In this document: positions 22,617 through 34,515 of the stretch, piece by piece
Numbering within the stretch: position 1 is the stretch's first letter
Layout of the letters: every line of letters begins with the position of its first letter
Source of the DNA: Protonemura montana
Taxonomy: Eukaryota > Arthropoda > Insecta > Plecoptera > Nemouridae
Direction: 5' to 3'
Length of the DNA stretch: 64,000 bases
Assembly: GCA_947568835.1 (NCBI GenBank)
Contig: OX387608.1
Location: 1,166,501-1,230,500 of the forward strand
Translations under genes and position numbers: made by a program
Notes under the pieces: generated by a model
Told to the model about the DNA's origin: nothing
Databases searched by the model: none
The model's input: only the letters and a program-made list of their open reading frames with translations

Positions 22617-25600
22617 AGTGACCAAGAATCGAACGGTTTGTCGAGTTGGTAACACCGGTCCTCGTGAGATCACCGAAGTTAAGCAACACTGCGCTGAGTC
22701 AGGTATTGGATGGGTGACCATCATACACATGACCAGTTCTATTCGGGAGAGAGGTTGGAGGGATGAAAGTTAAGCAACACTGCGCTGAGTCAGGTATTGG
22801 ATGGGTGACCATCATCCACATGACCAGTTCTGTTCGGGAGAGAGGTTGGAGGGATACAAGTTAAGCAACACTGCGCTGAGTCAGTTATTGGATGGGTGAC
22901 CATCATCCACATGACCAGTTCTGTTCGGGAGAGAGGTTGGAGGGATACAAGTTAAGCAACACTGCGCTGAGTCAGTTATTGGATGGGTGACCATCATACA
23001 CATGACCAGTTCTGTTCGGGAGAGAGGTTGGAGGGATACAAGTTAAGCAACACTGCGCTGAGTCAGTTATTGGATGGGTGACCATCATACACATGACCAG
23101 TTTTGTTCGGGAGAGAGGTTGGAGGGATACAAGTTAAGCAACACTGCGCTGAGTCAGTTATTGGATGGGTGACCATCATACACATGACCAGTTTTGTTCG
23201 GGAGAGAGGTTGGAGGGATACAAGTTAAGCAACACTGCGCTCAGTCAGGTATTGGATGGATGACCATCATACACATGACCAGTTCTGTTCGGGAGAGAGG
23301 TTGGAGGGATGAAAGTTAAGCAACACTGCGCTGAGTCAGGTATAGGATGGGTGACTATCATACACATGACCAGTTCTGTTCGGGAGAGAGGTTGGAGGGA
23401 TGAAAGTTAAGCAACACTGCGCTGGGTCAGGTATTGGATGGGTGACCATCATACACATGACCAGTTCTGTTCGGGAGAGAGGTTGGAGGGATGAAAGTTA
23501 AGCAACACTGCGCTGGGTCAGGTATTGGATGGGTGACCATCATACACATGACCAGTTCTGTTCGGGAGAGAGGTTGGAGGGATGAAAGTTAAGCAACACT
23601 GCGCTGGGTCAGGTATTGGATGGGTGACCATCATACACATGACCAGTTTTGTTCGGGAGAGAGGTTGGAGGAATACAAGTTAAGCAACACTGCGCTGAGT
23701 CAGTTATTGGATGGGTGACCATCATACACATGACCAGTTTTGTTCGGGAGAGAGGTTGGAGGGATACAAGTTAAGCAACACTGCGCTGAGTCAGTTATTG
23801 GATGGGTGACTATCATACACATGACCAGTTCTGTTCGGGAGAGAGGTTGGAGGGATGAAAGTTAAGCAACACTGCGCTGAGTCAGGTATAGGATGGGTGA
23901 CTATCATACACATGACCAGTTCTGTTCGGGAGAGAGGTTGGAGGGATGAAAGTTAAGCAACACTGCGCTGGGTCAGGTATTGGATGGGTGACCATCATAC
24001 ACATGACCAGTTCTGTTCGGGAGAGAGGTTGGAGGGATGAAAGTTAAGCAACACTGCGCTGGGTCAGGTATTGGATGGGTGACCATCATACACATGACCA
24101 GTTCTGTTCGGGAGAGAGGTTGGAGGGATGAAAGTTAAGCAACACTGCGCTGGGTCAGGTATTGGATGGGTGACCATCATACACATGACCAGTTCTATTC
24201 GGGAGAGAGGTTGGAGGGATGAAAGTTAAGCAACACTGCGCTGAGTCAGGTATTGGATGGGTGACCATCATCCACATGACCAGTTCTGTTCGGGAGAGAG
24301 GTTGGAGGGATACAAGTTAAGCAACACTGCGCTGAGTCAGTTATTGGATGGGTGACCATCATACACATGACCAGTTCTGTTCGGGAGAGAGGTTGGAGGG
24401 ATACAAGTTAAGCAACACTGCGCTGAGTCAGTTATTGGATGGGTGACCATCATACACATGACCAGTTTTGTTCGGGAGAGAGGTTGGAGGGATACAAGTT
24501 AAGCAACACTGCGCTGAGTCAGTTATTGGATGGGTGACCATCATACACATGACCAGTTTTGTTCGGGAGAGAGGTTGGAGGGATACAAGTTAAGCAACAC
24601 TGCGCTCAGTCAGGTATTGGATGGATGACCATCATACACATGACCAGTTCTGTTCGGGAGAGAGGTTGGAGGGATGAAAGTTAAGCAACACTGCGCTGAG
24701 TCAGGTATAGGATGGGTGACTATCATACACATGACCAGTTCTGTTCGGGAGAGAGGTTGGAGGGATGAAAGTTAAGCAACACTGCGCTGGGTCAGGTATT
24801 GGATGGGTGACCATCATACACATGACCAGTTCTGTTCGGGAGAGAGGTTGGAGGGATGAAAGTTAAGCAACACTGCGCTGGGTCAGGTATTGGATGGGTG
24901 ACCATCATACACATGACCAGTTCTGTTCGGGAGAGAGGTTGGAGGGATGAAAGTTAAGCAACACTGCGCTGGGTCAGGTATTGGATGGGTGACCATCATA
25001 CACATGACCAGTTTTGTTCGGGAGAGAGGTTGGAGGAATACAAGTTAAGCAACACTGCGCTGAGTCAGTTATTGGATGGGTGACCATCATACACATGACC
25101 AGTTTTGTTCGGGAGAGAGGTTGGAGGGATACAAGTTAAGCAACACTGCGCTGAGTCAGTTATTGGATGGGTGACTATCATACACATGACCAGTTCTGTT
25201 CGGGAGAGAGGTTGGAGGGATGAAAGTTAAGCAACACTGCGCTGAGTCAGGTATAGGATGGGTGACTATCATACACATGACCAGTTCTGTTCGGGAGAGA
25301 GGTTGGAGGGATGAAAGTTAAGCAACACTGCGCTGGGTCAGGTATTGGATGGGTGACCATCATACACATGACCAGTTCTGTTCGGGAGAGAGGTTGGAGG
25401 GATGAAAGTTAAGCAACACTGCGCTGGGTCAGGTATTGGATGGGTGACCATCATACACATGACCAGTTCTGTTCGGGAGAGAGGTTGGAGGGATGAAAGT
25501 TAAGCAACACTGCGCTGGGTCAGGTATTGGATGGGTGACCATCATACACATGACCAGTTCTGTTCGGGAGAGAGGTTGGAGGGATGAAAGTTAAGCAACA

Positions 25601-26715
25601 CTGCGCTGGGTCAGGTATTGGATGGGTGACCATCATACACATGACCAGTTCTGTTCGGGAGAGAGGTTGGAGGGATGAAAGTTAAGCAACACTGCGCTGG
25701 GTCAGGTATTGGATGGGTGACCATCATACACATAACCAGTTCTGTTCGGGAGAGAGGTTGGAGGAATGAAAGTTAAGCAACACTGCGCTGAGTCAGTTAT
25801 TGGATGGGTGACTATCATACACATGACCAGTTCTGTTCGGGAGAGAGGTTGGAGGGATGAAAGTTAAGCAACACTGCGCTGGGTCAGGTATTGGATGGGT
25901 GACCATCATACACATGACCAGTTCTGTTCGGGAGAGAGGTTGGAGGGATGAAAGTTAAGCAACACTGCGCTGGGTCAGGTATTGGATGGGTGACCATCAT
26001 ACACATGACCAGTTCTGTTCGGGAGAGAGGTTGGAGGGATGAAAGTTAAGCAACACTGCGCTGGGTCAGGTATTGGATGGGTGACCATCATACACATGAC
26101 CAGTTCTGTTCGGGAGAGAGGTTGGAGGGATGAAAGTTAAGCAACACTGCGCTGGGTCAGGTATTGGATGGGTGACCATCATACACATGACCAGTTTTGT
26201 TCGGGAGAGAGGTTGGAGGGATACAAGTTAAGCAACACTACGCTGAGTCAGGTATTGGATGGGTGACCATCATACACATGACCAGTTCTGTTCGGGAGAG
26301 AGGTTGGAGGGATGAAAGTTAAGCAACACTGCGCTGGGTCAGGTATTGGATGGGTGACCATCATACACAAGACCAGTTTTGTTCGGGAGAGAGGTTGGAG
26401 GGATACAAGTTAAGCAACACTGCGCTGAGTCAGTTATTGGATGGGTGACCATCATACACATGACCAGTTTTGTTCGGGAGAGAGGTTGGAGGGATACAAG
26501 TTAAGCAACACTGCGCTGAGTCAGTTATTGGATGGGTGACCATCATACACATGACCAGTTCTGTTCGGGAGAGAGGTTGGAGGGATACAAGTTAAGCAAC
26601 ACTGCGCTGAGTCAGTTATTGGATGGGTGACCATCATACACATGACCAGTTCTGTTCGGGAGAGAGGTTGGAGGGATGAAAGTTAAGCAACACTGCACTG
26701 GGTCAGGTATTGGAA
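22617..26715 (+). repeat. 91-bp 5S rRNA-derived satellite, about 45 units
   Basis: The array opens with a longer 5S-like piece (gttggtaacaccggtcctcg, then tgagatcaccgaagttaagcaac). It continues as 91-bp units holding 'gttaagcaacactgcgct', 'caggtattggatgggtgacc' and a non-5S tail 'agttctgttcgggagagagg'. The conserved parts match the 5S internal promoter. A higher-order pattern is visible: 'gtataggatgggtgactatc' falls at about 23340, 23887, 24706 and 25252, so a block of 15 units (1365 bp) is duplicated. No SINE body follows; the array stops inside a unit at 'caggtattgga'. Confidence 0.95.
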
Positions 26716-27375
26716 TAATATTTAAGTATCTCCAGTGCAACCGCTTTCCATGTTATATGAGATCAGTGGTTTGCAAAAAAGGTACTCAATTCCTGCCCCA
26801 TAACACGGCGCCGGGGTGAAATTACCATATTTGGTCCACATTCCCAAATGAATAAACAAGTTTATTCAGAAACATCGGCATATATCTGGCGAAAGAGAAT
26901 AAAACAAGAACATGTTGCTGTTGTTAAATCATTTTTGCAAATGAAAAATGCCCGTTTGGTTTTGTCATTCCGCACAACGCAGTACAGATCGATGTTGGAC
27001 CAAAGCATGTCCGAACCATTCTGATGCAGAACCCACCCTCACCCAACCCCCACCCAACCCCCACCCAACAGCTCGGCGCTCGCCGGCACAGTATTTCAAT
27101 TCTTTGCTTTTAATCACCGCTCTGTATTTCCGAACTTTAATTGCTTTATTACCAACCATGAGGCCACGTGTAATTGTAAATTGTAATTGTAAATTGTAAT
27201 TGTAAATTGTCAGCTGATATCGAATGCCGCTGTCAGGTGTCGAGCAGTGCTGGCCATTTGTTGATTTAGTAGCAAGTTGTATCGTCATTGTATCATCAAA
27301 CAAGAATTTACAAAATATAATTACTGATTAAATTCAATCAAAACTGCCTTCGTAACTAATGGCTTAAACACATCA
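26716..27375. other. Unique sequence, no gene recognised
   Basis: Holds a C-rich heptamer-like run near 27036-27070 (acccaaccccc) and a 15-bp repeat 'aattgtaaattgtaa' at about 27171-27210. A short word resembling the 41-bp repeat ('gagatcag') is at about 26759. Nothing coding. Confidence 0.5.
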
Positions 27376-28060
27376 ACCTATAGTGAGATCACCGGAGTTA
27401 AGCAACACTGCGCTGGGTCAGGTATTGGATGGGTGACCATCATCCACATGAACAGTTCTGTTTGGGAGAGAGGTTGGAGGGATGAAAGTTAAGCAACACT
27501 GCGCTGGGTCAGGTATTGGATGGGTGACCATCATACACATGACCAGTTCTGTTTGGGAGAGAGGTTGGAGGGATGAAAGTTAAACAACACTGCGCTGGGT
27601 CAGGTATTGGATGGGTGACCATCATACACATGACCAGTTCTGTTCGGGAGAGAGGTTGGAGGGATGAAAGTTAAGCAACACTGCGCTGGGTCAGGTATTG
27701 ATTGGGTGACCATCATACACAAGACCAGTTCTGTTCGGGAGAGAGGTTGGAGGGATGAAAGTTAGTACAGCAACTTCACTCGCCTTGCTTATCAACCTCT
27801 CGACAGCATGGATTTGTGGAGGAATCCTGTTGTTCGCGTTGTACCGTCCTTCGGAAGGCACGTTAAGCCGGTGGTTCCCTTGGTCTTTGACCAAGAGTAG
27901 GCTACGTGCCGGCACCGGGTTTCCCATCCTCCCTTCTAGACTAGGTTAGGTTCATCATCATCCACTAATTCACCGACGCCATTAGACCAGTGCCACATGA
28001 CCAGTTGTCAAAACAATGCGTAGTTAAACACAACTAATCAATGAATCGACCAGTGTCAAG
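27376..28060 (+). mobile_element. 5S-SINE with about four 5S-derived head units
   Basis: Complete-looking SINE3-type copy. It starts with 'gagatcaccggagttaagcaac', carries about four 91-bp units, then the body from 'gttagtacagcaacttcactc' to 'gcgtagttaaacacaacta' with an 'atcaatgaatc' tail. Known SINE3-class elements have a 5S-rRNA-derived Pol III promoter; here that head is tandemly repeated. The body has the conserved open frame of about 62 codons and includes 'taggttaggtt'. Confidence 0.9.
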
Positions 28061-28289
28061 TCCCGTATCTCGCTCTCCCTTCTAAGTCGGATCTAAATAA
28101 CAAAGCATTCAACATCTTGAGCTCGACAGAAGACGACGCCCAAGTTCATTGAGATGATATTGTTATTCAGGAACATTGTCTCCATCTTTAATAAACAGCG
28201 TCGCATTCCATTCCAAGATGAATGAAGCTTCTTCGATATCGTATTCATACTTCTAGCTCAAGTGATATTTGATTAGATAAAGGAGAGCG

Positions 28290-29625
28290 CTGTTCATAAT
28301 AATAAAATACCCCGCGCATTGCAAGCGTTTGCAATTTAAATCAGATTTAGTGGTTTTTATTATTATCAACACCATAACCGTCTCAAAAATTGATGCCCAG
28401 ACGGGGACTCGAACCCCGATCTCCACCTGTCGCGGGTGTTGCTCTAACCAATTGAGCTACTTGGACCCCAAACTCCACCTGTCGCGGGTGTTGCTCTAAC
28501 CAATTGAGCTACTTGAACCCCGATCTCCACCTGTCGCGGGTGTTGCTCTAACCAATTGAGCTACTTGGACCCCGATCTCCACCTGTCGCGGGTGTTGCTC
28601 TAACCAATTGAGCTACTTGGACCCCAAACTCCACCTGTCGCGGGTGTTGCTCTAACCAATTGAGCTACTTGAACCCCGATCTCCACCTGTCGCGGGTGTT
28701 GCTCTAACCAATTGAGCTACTTGGACCCCGATCTCCACCTGTCGCGGGTGTTGCTCTAACCAATTGAGCTACTTGGACCCCAATCTCCACCTGTCGCGGG
28801 TGTTGCTCTAACCAATTGAGCTACTTGGAGACCGATCTCCACCTGTCGCGGGTGTTGCTCTAACCAATTGAGCTACTTGGACCCCAATCTCCACCTGTCG
28901 CGGGTGTTGCTCTAACCAATTGAGCTACTTGGACACCGATCTCCACCTGTCGCGGGTGTTGCTCTAACCAATTGAGCTACTTGAACCCCGATCTCCACCT
29001 GTCGCGGGTGTTGCTCTAACCAATTGAGCTACTTGGACCCCAATCTCCACCTGTCACGGGTGTTGCTCTAACCAATTGAGCTACTTGGACCCCGATCTCC
29101 ACCTGTCGCGGGTGTTGCTCTAACCAATTGAGCTACTTGAACCCTGATCTCCACCTGTCACGGGTGTTGCTCTAACCAATTGAGCTACTTGGACCCCTAT
29201 CTCCACCTGTCGCGGGTGTTGCTCTAACCAATTGAGCTACTTGGACCCCAATCTCCACCTGTCACGGGTGTTGCTCTAACCAATTGAGCTACTTGGACCC
29301 CGATCTCCACCTGTCGCGGGTGTTGCTCTAACCAATTGAGCTACTTGAACCCTGATCTCCACCTGTCACGGGTGTTGCTCTAACCAATTGAGCTACTTGG
29401 ACCCCGATCTCCACCTGTCACGGGTGTTGCTCTAACCAATTGAGCTACTTGGACACTGGGTTTTTGAGATGATTTTAGAGTATTTGATGAGAATGACGGA
29501 TCTCCAAGGGTAGAACCAAGAGGCTGTGAATACTCACAGTCACTCTGATTCTAGTGACGCTATATCACGTCACAACCTGTCAATCTCGAGTAACTCCAGC
29601 TTGACGTTGGATGCGTTTTATTCTG
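28290..29625 (-). mobile_element. tRNA-headed element C with about 20 52-bp units
   Basis: Minus-strand order: hairpin leader (29620-29460), 'cccagtgtccaag', array, full tRNA-like copy (28466-28394), 'tttttgagacggttatggtg', then the 'ataccccgcgcattgcaag' module at 28305-28345. Local unit duplications are visible: 'ccaaactcc' at 28468 and 28624 (3 units apart) and 'accctgatct' at 29141 and 29349 (4 units apart). Confidence 0.85.
28394..28466 (-). other. Terminal full-length tRNA-like copy of element C
   Basis: 73 nt with A box, exact B box GGTTCGAGTCC, a 5-bp T stem (cggggttcgagtccccg) and a 3' end tctgggcat. Acceptor pairing with gtccaag is possible at six of seven positions if G-T pairs are counted. 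The base before the expected anticodon is G rather than T, so decoding is unlikely. Confidence 0.7.
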
Positions 29626-30470
29626 TGAAATGTGAATGCTTTTACAACTGGCAGAAATATTGATTGTTTATCGGTTAATTGTTTGATTTCATTAATTGAA
29701 GTTCACTTCCATCAGCGCCGCGTACTTGTTAACGCGAGGTAATTATGTTTATTAGTAAACAGATGAAAGCTAAAATACTGGCGAGCACTTTACGTTTGAG
29801 TAAAATTATTCAACCGCTCGATGCATAGCAGGGCACTCAACACAACAAAACTACATACAATTTTAAATATGGCAGCCGTTACCATGAAGTCACCAATAGT
29901 ATCTGATACCAACTTCAAATATATTTGGATAACTAGCAGTACCCGCTGCCTAACGGCCGCTGAAGATTTTGAGGGAGTGGGCATTTTGGTTTAAATGGGA
30001 CCACAACTAAAAGTACTATGCAATACCATACAGTACCCCCATTTATTTTATTTGAAATTTGCCGCTTATGTCAGTCGGGGTCACTGCATTGTGGAAACTC
30101 TGTGAATTCCAATGTGACCACGATGACAATTTCGAAAACAAACGACGTTGGCTGTCTAAAAGATTTCCGTGTATGATTTCTTGAAATATTTCTTAGATCA
30201 CCGATAGCATCTGATACAAATTGCAAATATATTTGGATAATTATACAAAAAAAATTACATTTCTGTGTGAAAATGGATTGATAACCATCGAGAAATATCA
30301 GATGTTTGTTTCGTGGGTTGACCACCAATTAATTGATCGCCATATAAAAGCAGCAAGATGCTAATTTTGTAAGAATTTTAATCAGTTTCATCTTCACCTT
30401 GTGAAACGCGTGCCAAGATTCACGCGTGGTAACTTCACGTGCGTGCACACTCATTCACGCTCACACTTCT
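29626..30470. other. Unique sequence with one diverged direct repeat
   Basis: Words around 'tagtatctgataccaacttcaaatatatttggataa' (29893-29932) return near 30202-30242 ('tagcatctgatacaaattgc', 'aaatatatttggataa'), about 308 bp apart. No gene recognised; minus-strand frames here are short and featureless. Confidence 0.5.
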
Positions 30471-30475
30471 ATGCG

Positions 30476-30504
30476 TGAGTCACGCGTGAGTCATGCGTGA
30501 CTCA
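30476..30504 (+). promoter_or_regulatory. Cluster of three AP-1-like sites
   Basis: TGAGTCA at 30476-30482, TGAGTCA at 30487-30493 and TGACTCA at 30498-30504 lie exactly 11 bp apart, one helical turn, within a run of 'gcgtgagtca' words. TGA(G/C)TCA is the AP-1/bZIP consensus. It may be only an 11-bp microsatellite; regulatory function is inference. Confidence 0.3.
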
Positions 30505-30649
30505 TGCGTGTGTTGGCTGCAGAGAAGTTGAGCGTTGCTTCCCTAAGAGATCTGCGGACCTCGGCGCTCACGAGCATAAAACTAACACAACTCAAAGCTG
30601 GAGGGAAGTTTCAACAAATGTTCTTTCAAACTCACGGGGGCTTCAATTA

Positions 30650-31640
30650 CAAAGATAACAGATCGCTTTTTATTATTATGAACGCTATAACCGTCTCAAA
30701 ATTTGATGCCCTAACGGTGACACGAACCCCGATCTCCACTTTTCGTGGGTGTTGCTCTAACCAATTGAGCTACTTGGACCCCGATCTCCACCTGTCGCGG
30801 GTGTTGCTCTAACCAATTGAGCTACTTGGACCCCGATCTCCACCTGTCGCGGGTGTTGCTCTAACCAATTGAGCTACTTGGACCCCGATCTCCACCTGTC
30901 GCGGGTGTTGCTCTAACCAATTGAGCTACTTGGACCCCGATCTCCACCTGTCGTGGGTGTTGCTCTAACCAATTGAGCTACTTGGACCCCGATCTCCACC
31001 TGTCACGGGTGTTGCTCTAACCAATTGAGCTACTTGGACCCCGATCTCCACCTGTCGTGGGTGTTGCTCTAACCAATTGAGCTACTTGGACCCCGATCTC
31101 CACCTGTCGCGGGTGTTGCTCTAACCAATTGAGCTACTTGGACCCCGATCTCCACCTGTCGCGGGTGTTGCTCTAACCAATTGAGCTACTTGGACCCCGA
31201 TCTCCACCTGTCGCGGGTGTTGCTCTAACCAATTGAGCTACTTGGACCCCGATCTCCGCCTGTCGCGGGTGTTGCTCTAACCAATTGAGCTACTTGGACC
31301 CCGATCTCCACCTGTCGCGGGTGTTGCTCTAACCAATTGAGCTACTTGGTCCCCGATCTCCACCTGTCGCGGGTGTTGCTCTAACCAATTGAGCTACTTG
31401 GACCCCGATCTCCACCTGTCGCGGGTGTTGCTCTAACCAATTGAGCTACTTGGACACTGGCTTTTTGAGATGATTTTAGTGCATTTGATGAGAATGACGA
31501 ATCTCCAAGGAGTAGAACCAAGAGGCTGTGAATACTCACAGTCACTCTGATTCTAGTGACGCTATATCACGTCACAACCTGTCAAACTCGAGTAACTCCA
31601 ATTTTACGTTGGATTCGTTGCTGTATTAGGATGAAATCTT
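30650..31640 (-). mobile_element. tRNA-headed element D with about 15 52-bp units
   Basis: Minus-strand order: leader with hairpins (31640-31460), about 15 units, terminal copy 30779-30707, then 'aaattttgagacggttatagcgttcataat'. The terminal copy's T arm is damaged (ggggttcgtgtcaccgtt). The leader side ends at the palindromic module 31645-31747. Confidence 0.85.
30707..30779 (-). other. Terminal tRNA-like copy of element D (damaged)
   Basis: 73 nt, but the anticodon arm reads 'acacccacgaaaagtggag' and the T stem and B box carry substitutions (ggttcgtgtca). The other units of this array are near-identical, so the end copy is the most decayed. Confidence 0.6.
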
Positions 31641-31644
31641 ATTT

Positions 31645-31747
31645 TAAACTGCAAACACTTGCAATGCGCGGGGTATTATTATAATAGTGTTGATAATAAT
31701 AAAATACCCCGCGCATTGCAAACGTTTGCAGTTTAAATACAGATTTC
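31645..31747. repeat. Near-perfect palindrome of element end modules
   Basis: Left arm 'aaactgcaaacacttgcaat' plus 'gcgcggggtatt' faces right arm 'aataccccgcgcattgcaaa' plus 'cgtttgcagttt', with about 25 bp of AT-rich spacer containing 'gtgttgataataat'. Outer bases extend the pairing (aaatctta / ..cagattt). This is two copies of the end module of the tRNA-headed elements, head to head. Confidence 0.85.
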
Positions 31748-32285
31748 ATTTAATTAACAGAATTTTGTCTGTTAATTTAAAAAAAAATTTGAATTTTGAA
31801 AATGTGTTTAAAGAAATGAGACAAAACATGAAAGTTGCAAGCGCCGGACTAGAACTTGACTTGGGGTTCACTAATGAGCTTCTCGGGTCCGCCACTCGAC
31901 GCCACTGTTCCGTCAAACAAAGACAGAAACTTTGCCGTTCAACGACCAATCACAGCGATGCAAAGAAACTCAAGTCAATTCAGTCGGCGAAACTCCGAAC
32001 AAGTTTTTGTCAATATTTACGTAATTACCTGCAGCAGAATTGAAATTACTGGGTGGTAATTAAATATAAATATCATCAAAATAACATAAGACTGTCTTTA
32101 AGTTGAGTTAAAGAAGCTTGTATTGCAGGAAGTTATTTATAATGCAAGGAATGGCCCCCGGGTAGATGGTTAGGTATAACGCCATGTTAACATTTAACAT
32201 CAGTTCACTGAGTTTTACTGGATATATTTAACAGATTGTTAGGCGCGTGTACTTTTAACAATTATTACCACTGCTGGATTTATTT
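31748..32285. other. Unique sequence, no gene recognised
   Basis: Open frames on both strands overlap at 31687-32059 (up to 118 codons) but show no domain. GC rises around 31840-31920. No splice pair found. Confidence 0.4.
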
Positions 32286-33030
32286 AATTGATTTGTAGTG
32301 TTTAACGACGCACTGTTTTGACATCTGGTCATGCGGCACTGGTCTAATGGCGTCGGTGAATGAGTGGATGATAATGAACCTAACCTAGCCTGGAAGGGAG
32401 GAGGGGAAACCTGGTGCCGGTACGTAGCCTTCTCCTGTCGAAGACCAAGGGGACCACCGGCTTAACGTCCCTTCCGAAGGACGGTACAACGTGAACAACA
32501 GGATTCCTTCACAAATCCATGCTGTCGAGAGGTTGATAAGCAAGGCGAGTGAAGTTGCTGTACTAACTTTCATCCCTTCAACCTCTCTCCCGAACAGAAC
32601 TGGTCATGTGTATGATGGTCACCCATCCAATACCTGACCCAGCGCAGTGTTGCTTAACTTTCATCCCTCCAACCTCTCTCCCAAACAGAACTGGTCATGT
32701 GTATGATGGTCACCCATCCAATACCTGACTCAGCGCAGTGTTGCTTAACTTTCATCCCTCCAACCTCTCTCCCGAACAGAACTGGTCTTGTGTATGATGG
32801 TCACCCATCCAATACCTGACCCAGCGCAGTGTTGCTTAACTTTCATCCCTCCAACCTCTCTCCCGAACAGAACTGGTCATGATGTGTATGATGGTCACCC
32901 ATTCAATACCTGACCCAGCGCAGTGTTGCTTAACTTTCATCCCTCCAACCTCTCTCCCGAACAGAACTGGTCATGTGTATGATGGTCACCCATCCAATAC
33001 CTGACCCAGCGCAGTGTTGCTTAACTTTCA
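32286..33030 (-). mobile_element. 5S-SINE with about five 5S-derived head units
   Basis: Minus-strand copy. Head units run 33030-32575 and the body 32574-32290, ending 'gtgcgtcgttaaacactaca' plus an 'aatcaattaaat' tail. One unit has a 3-bp insertion (catgatgtgtatg). The 62-codon open frame is intact (32573-32385). Confidence 0.9.
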
Positions 33031-33685
33031 TCCTCTTTTGGTACAATTATTTCATCGTTTTGATTGTAATCGCAGTAGTCTGATAATATCCTTATAAGAG
33101 TTGAATTGAAACGTTGTCAGTGCTATCAAAGATCCGAGTCAAGTTCTGTTGTCGGCGATCCATCAAAGCACCGAGACGAAGCTGCTCGAGGCTGCTGATA
33201 AGACGGCTAACTTCTGTGCTAGGTACCAAAGAGTCGGGAGCTACCAACGCGGCAAGTCTTTGATCTCGGTGGTTGGGGGGGGGGGGGGGGGGGGGGGCAA
33301 GCTTATATTAAATACATTACATCGTACGGGAATATATCCCCCCCCCTTCCGTTGCAGATTCGATCCTAATAGGGAACGCCTGACTTTGGTTCTCGTTGAA
33401 ATTACGAGCGAAATCAATTGTTCCATTAGTCCCCCTTTGCTCTTCCTCCCTTTCCCTCTCCACTTTCTTAGCAATCTCTTTCATAACTCAGATTTACTTG
33501 AATGTTTTGAGTTTCCAATTAGTTGATCGTCTCGCACTAAAGTAGCCCACTCGCTAAATGTCACCCTAAGAAGGATCTAAGTTCTGTATCATCTTCGTTA
33601 CAGCACTTTATTGTTAAAGATATCAAAACAAAAGTTGTATTCATTTATTTAAGTATTATTCATCTGTAATGATGATTAGTTGTGT
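33031..33685. other. Unique sequence with poly-G run
   Basis: A run of about 23 G at 33275-33297 and a C run at 33340-33348 face each other about 50 bp apart and could pair. The open frame 33149-33526 depends on the G run (poly-Gly) and is not called. Confidence 0.5.
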
Positions 33686-33930
33686 TTAGCGACGCACTAA
33701 ATTGACAACGCGCAATGCGGCACTGGTCTAATCGCGTCGGTGAATGAGTGGATGATGATGAACCTAACCTAGCTTAGAAGTGAGGACGGGAAACTCGGTG
33801 CCGGCACGTAGCCTACTCCTGTCGAAGACCAAGGGGACCACCGGCTTAACGTCCCTTCCGAAGGACGGTACAACGCGAACAACAGGATTCCTCCACAAAT
33901 CCATGCTGTCGAGAGGTTGATAAACAAGGC
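33686..33930 (-). mobile_element. 5S-SINE body feeding a 36-bp satellite
   Basis: Minus-strand SINE body from the 3' tail (33686, 'cgctaaacacaactaatca') through 'tccttcggaagggacgttaa' to 'ctcgccttgtttatcaacctc'. It does not continue into the expected 'gttagtacagc' and 5S head, but into tandem copies of its own segment (33908-34515). Confidence 0.88.
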
Positions 33931-34515
33931 GAGTGAAGTTGCTGTCGAGAGGTTGATAAGCAAGGCGAGTGAAGTTGCTGTTGAGAGGTTGACAAGCAAG
34001 GCGAGTGAAGTTGCTGTCGAGAGGTTGATAAGCAAGGCGAGTGAAGTTGCTGTCGAGAGGTTGATAAGCAAGGCGAGTGAAGTTGCTGTCGAGAGGTTGA
34101 TAAGCAAGGCAAGTGAAGTTGCTGTCGAGAGGTTGATAAGCAAGGCGAGTGAAGTTGCTGTCGAGAGGTTGATAAGCAAGGCAAGTGAAGTTGCTGTCGA
34201 GAGGTTGATTAGCAAGGCGAGTGAAGTTGCTGTCGAGAGGTTGATAAGCAAGGCGAGTGAAGTTGCTGTCGAGAGGTTGATAAGCAAGGCGAGTGAAGTT
34301 GCTGTCGAGAGGTTGATAAGCAAGGCAAGTGAAGTTGCTGTCGAGAGGTTGATAAGCAAGGCGAGTGAAGTTGCTGTCGAGAGGTTGATAAGCAAGGCGA
34401 GTGAAGTTGCTGTCGAGAGGTTGATAAGCAAGGCGAGTGAAGTTGCTGTCGAGGGGTTGATAAGCAAGGCGAGTGAAGTGGCTGTCGAGAGGTTGATAAG
34501 CAAGGCAAGTGAATA
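33908..34515 (-). repeat. 36-bp satellite made from the SINE body, about 17 copies
   Basis: Unit is gagaggttgataagcaaggc plus gagtgaagttgctgtc on plus, i.e. the SINE segment 'cagcaacttcactcgccttg' plus 'cttatcaacctctcgac' on minus. The period is 12 codons, so frames on both strands stay open; these are not genes. The array is contiguous and in frame with the SINE body, so the origin is directly visible. Confidence 0.95.

Noticed and set aside
22617-26715. Functional 5S rRNA gene cluster
   Set aside because: Only internal 5S words are kept; the 5' and 3' ends that pair in mature 5S are absent and replaced by an unrelated tail.
33149-33526. 125-codon frame across the poly-G run
   Set aside because: It depends on a homopolymer whose length is unreliable and encodes poly-Gly there.
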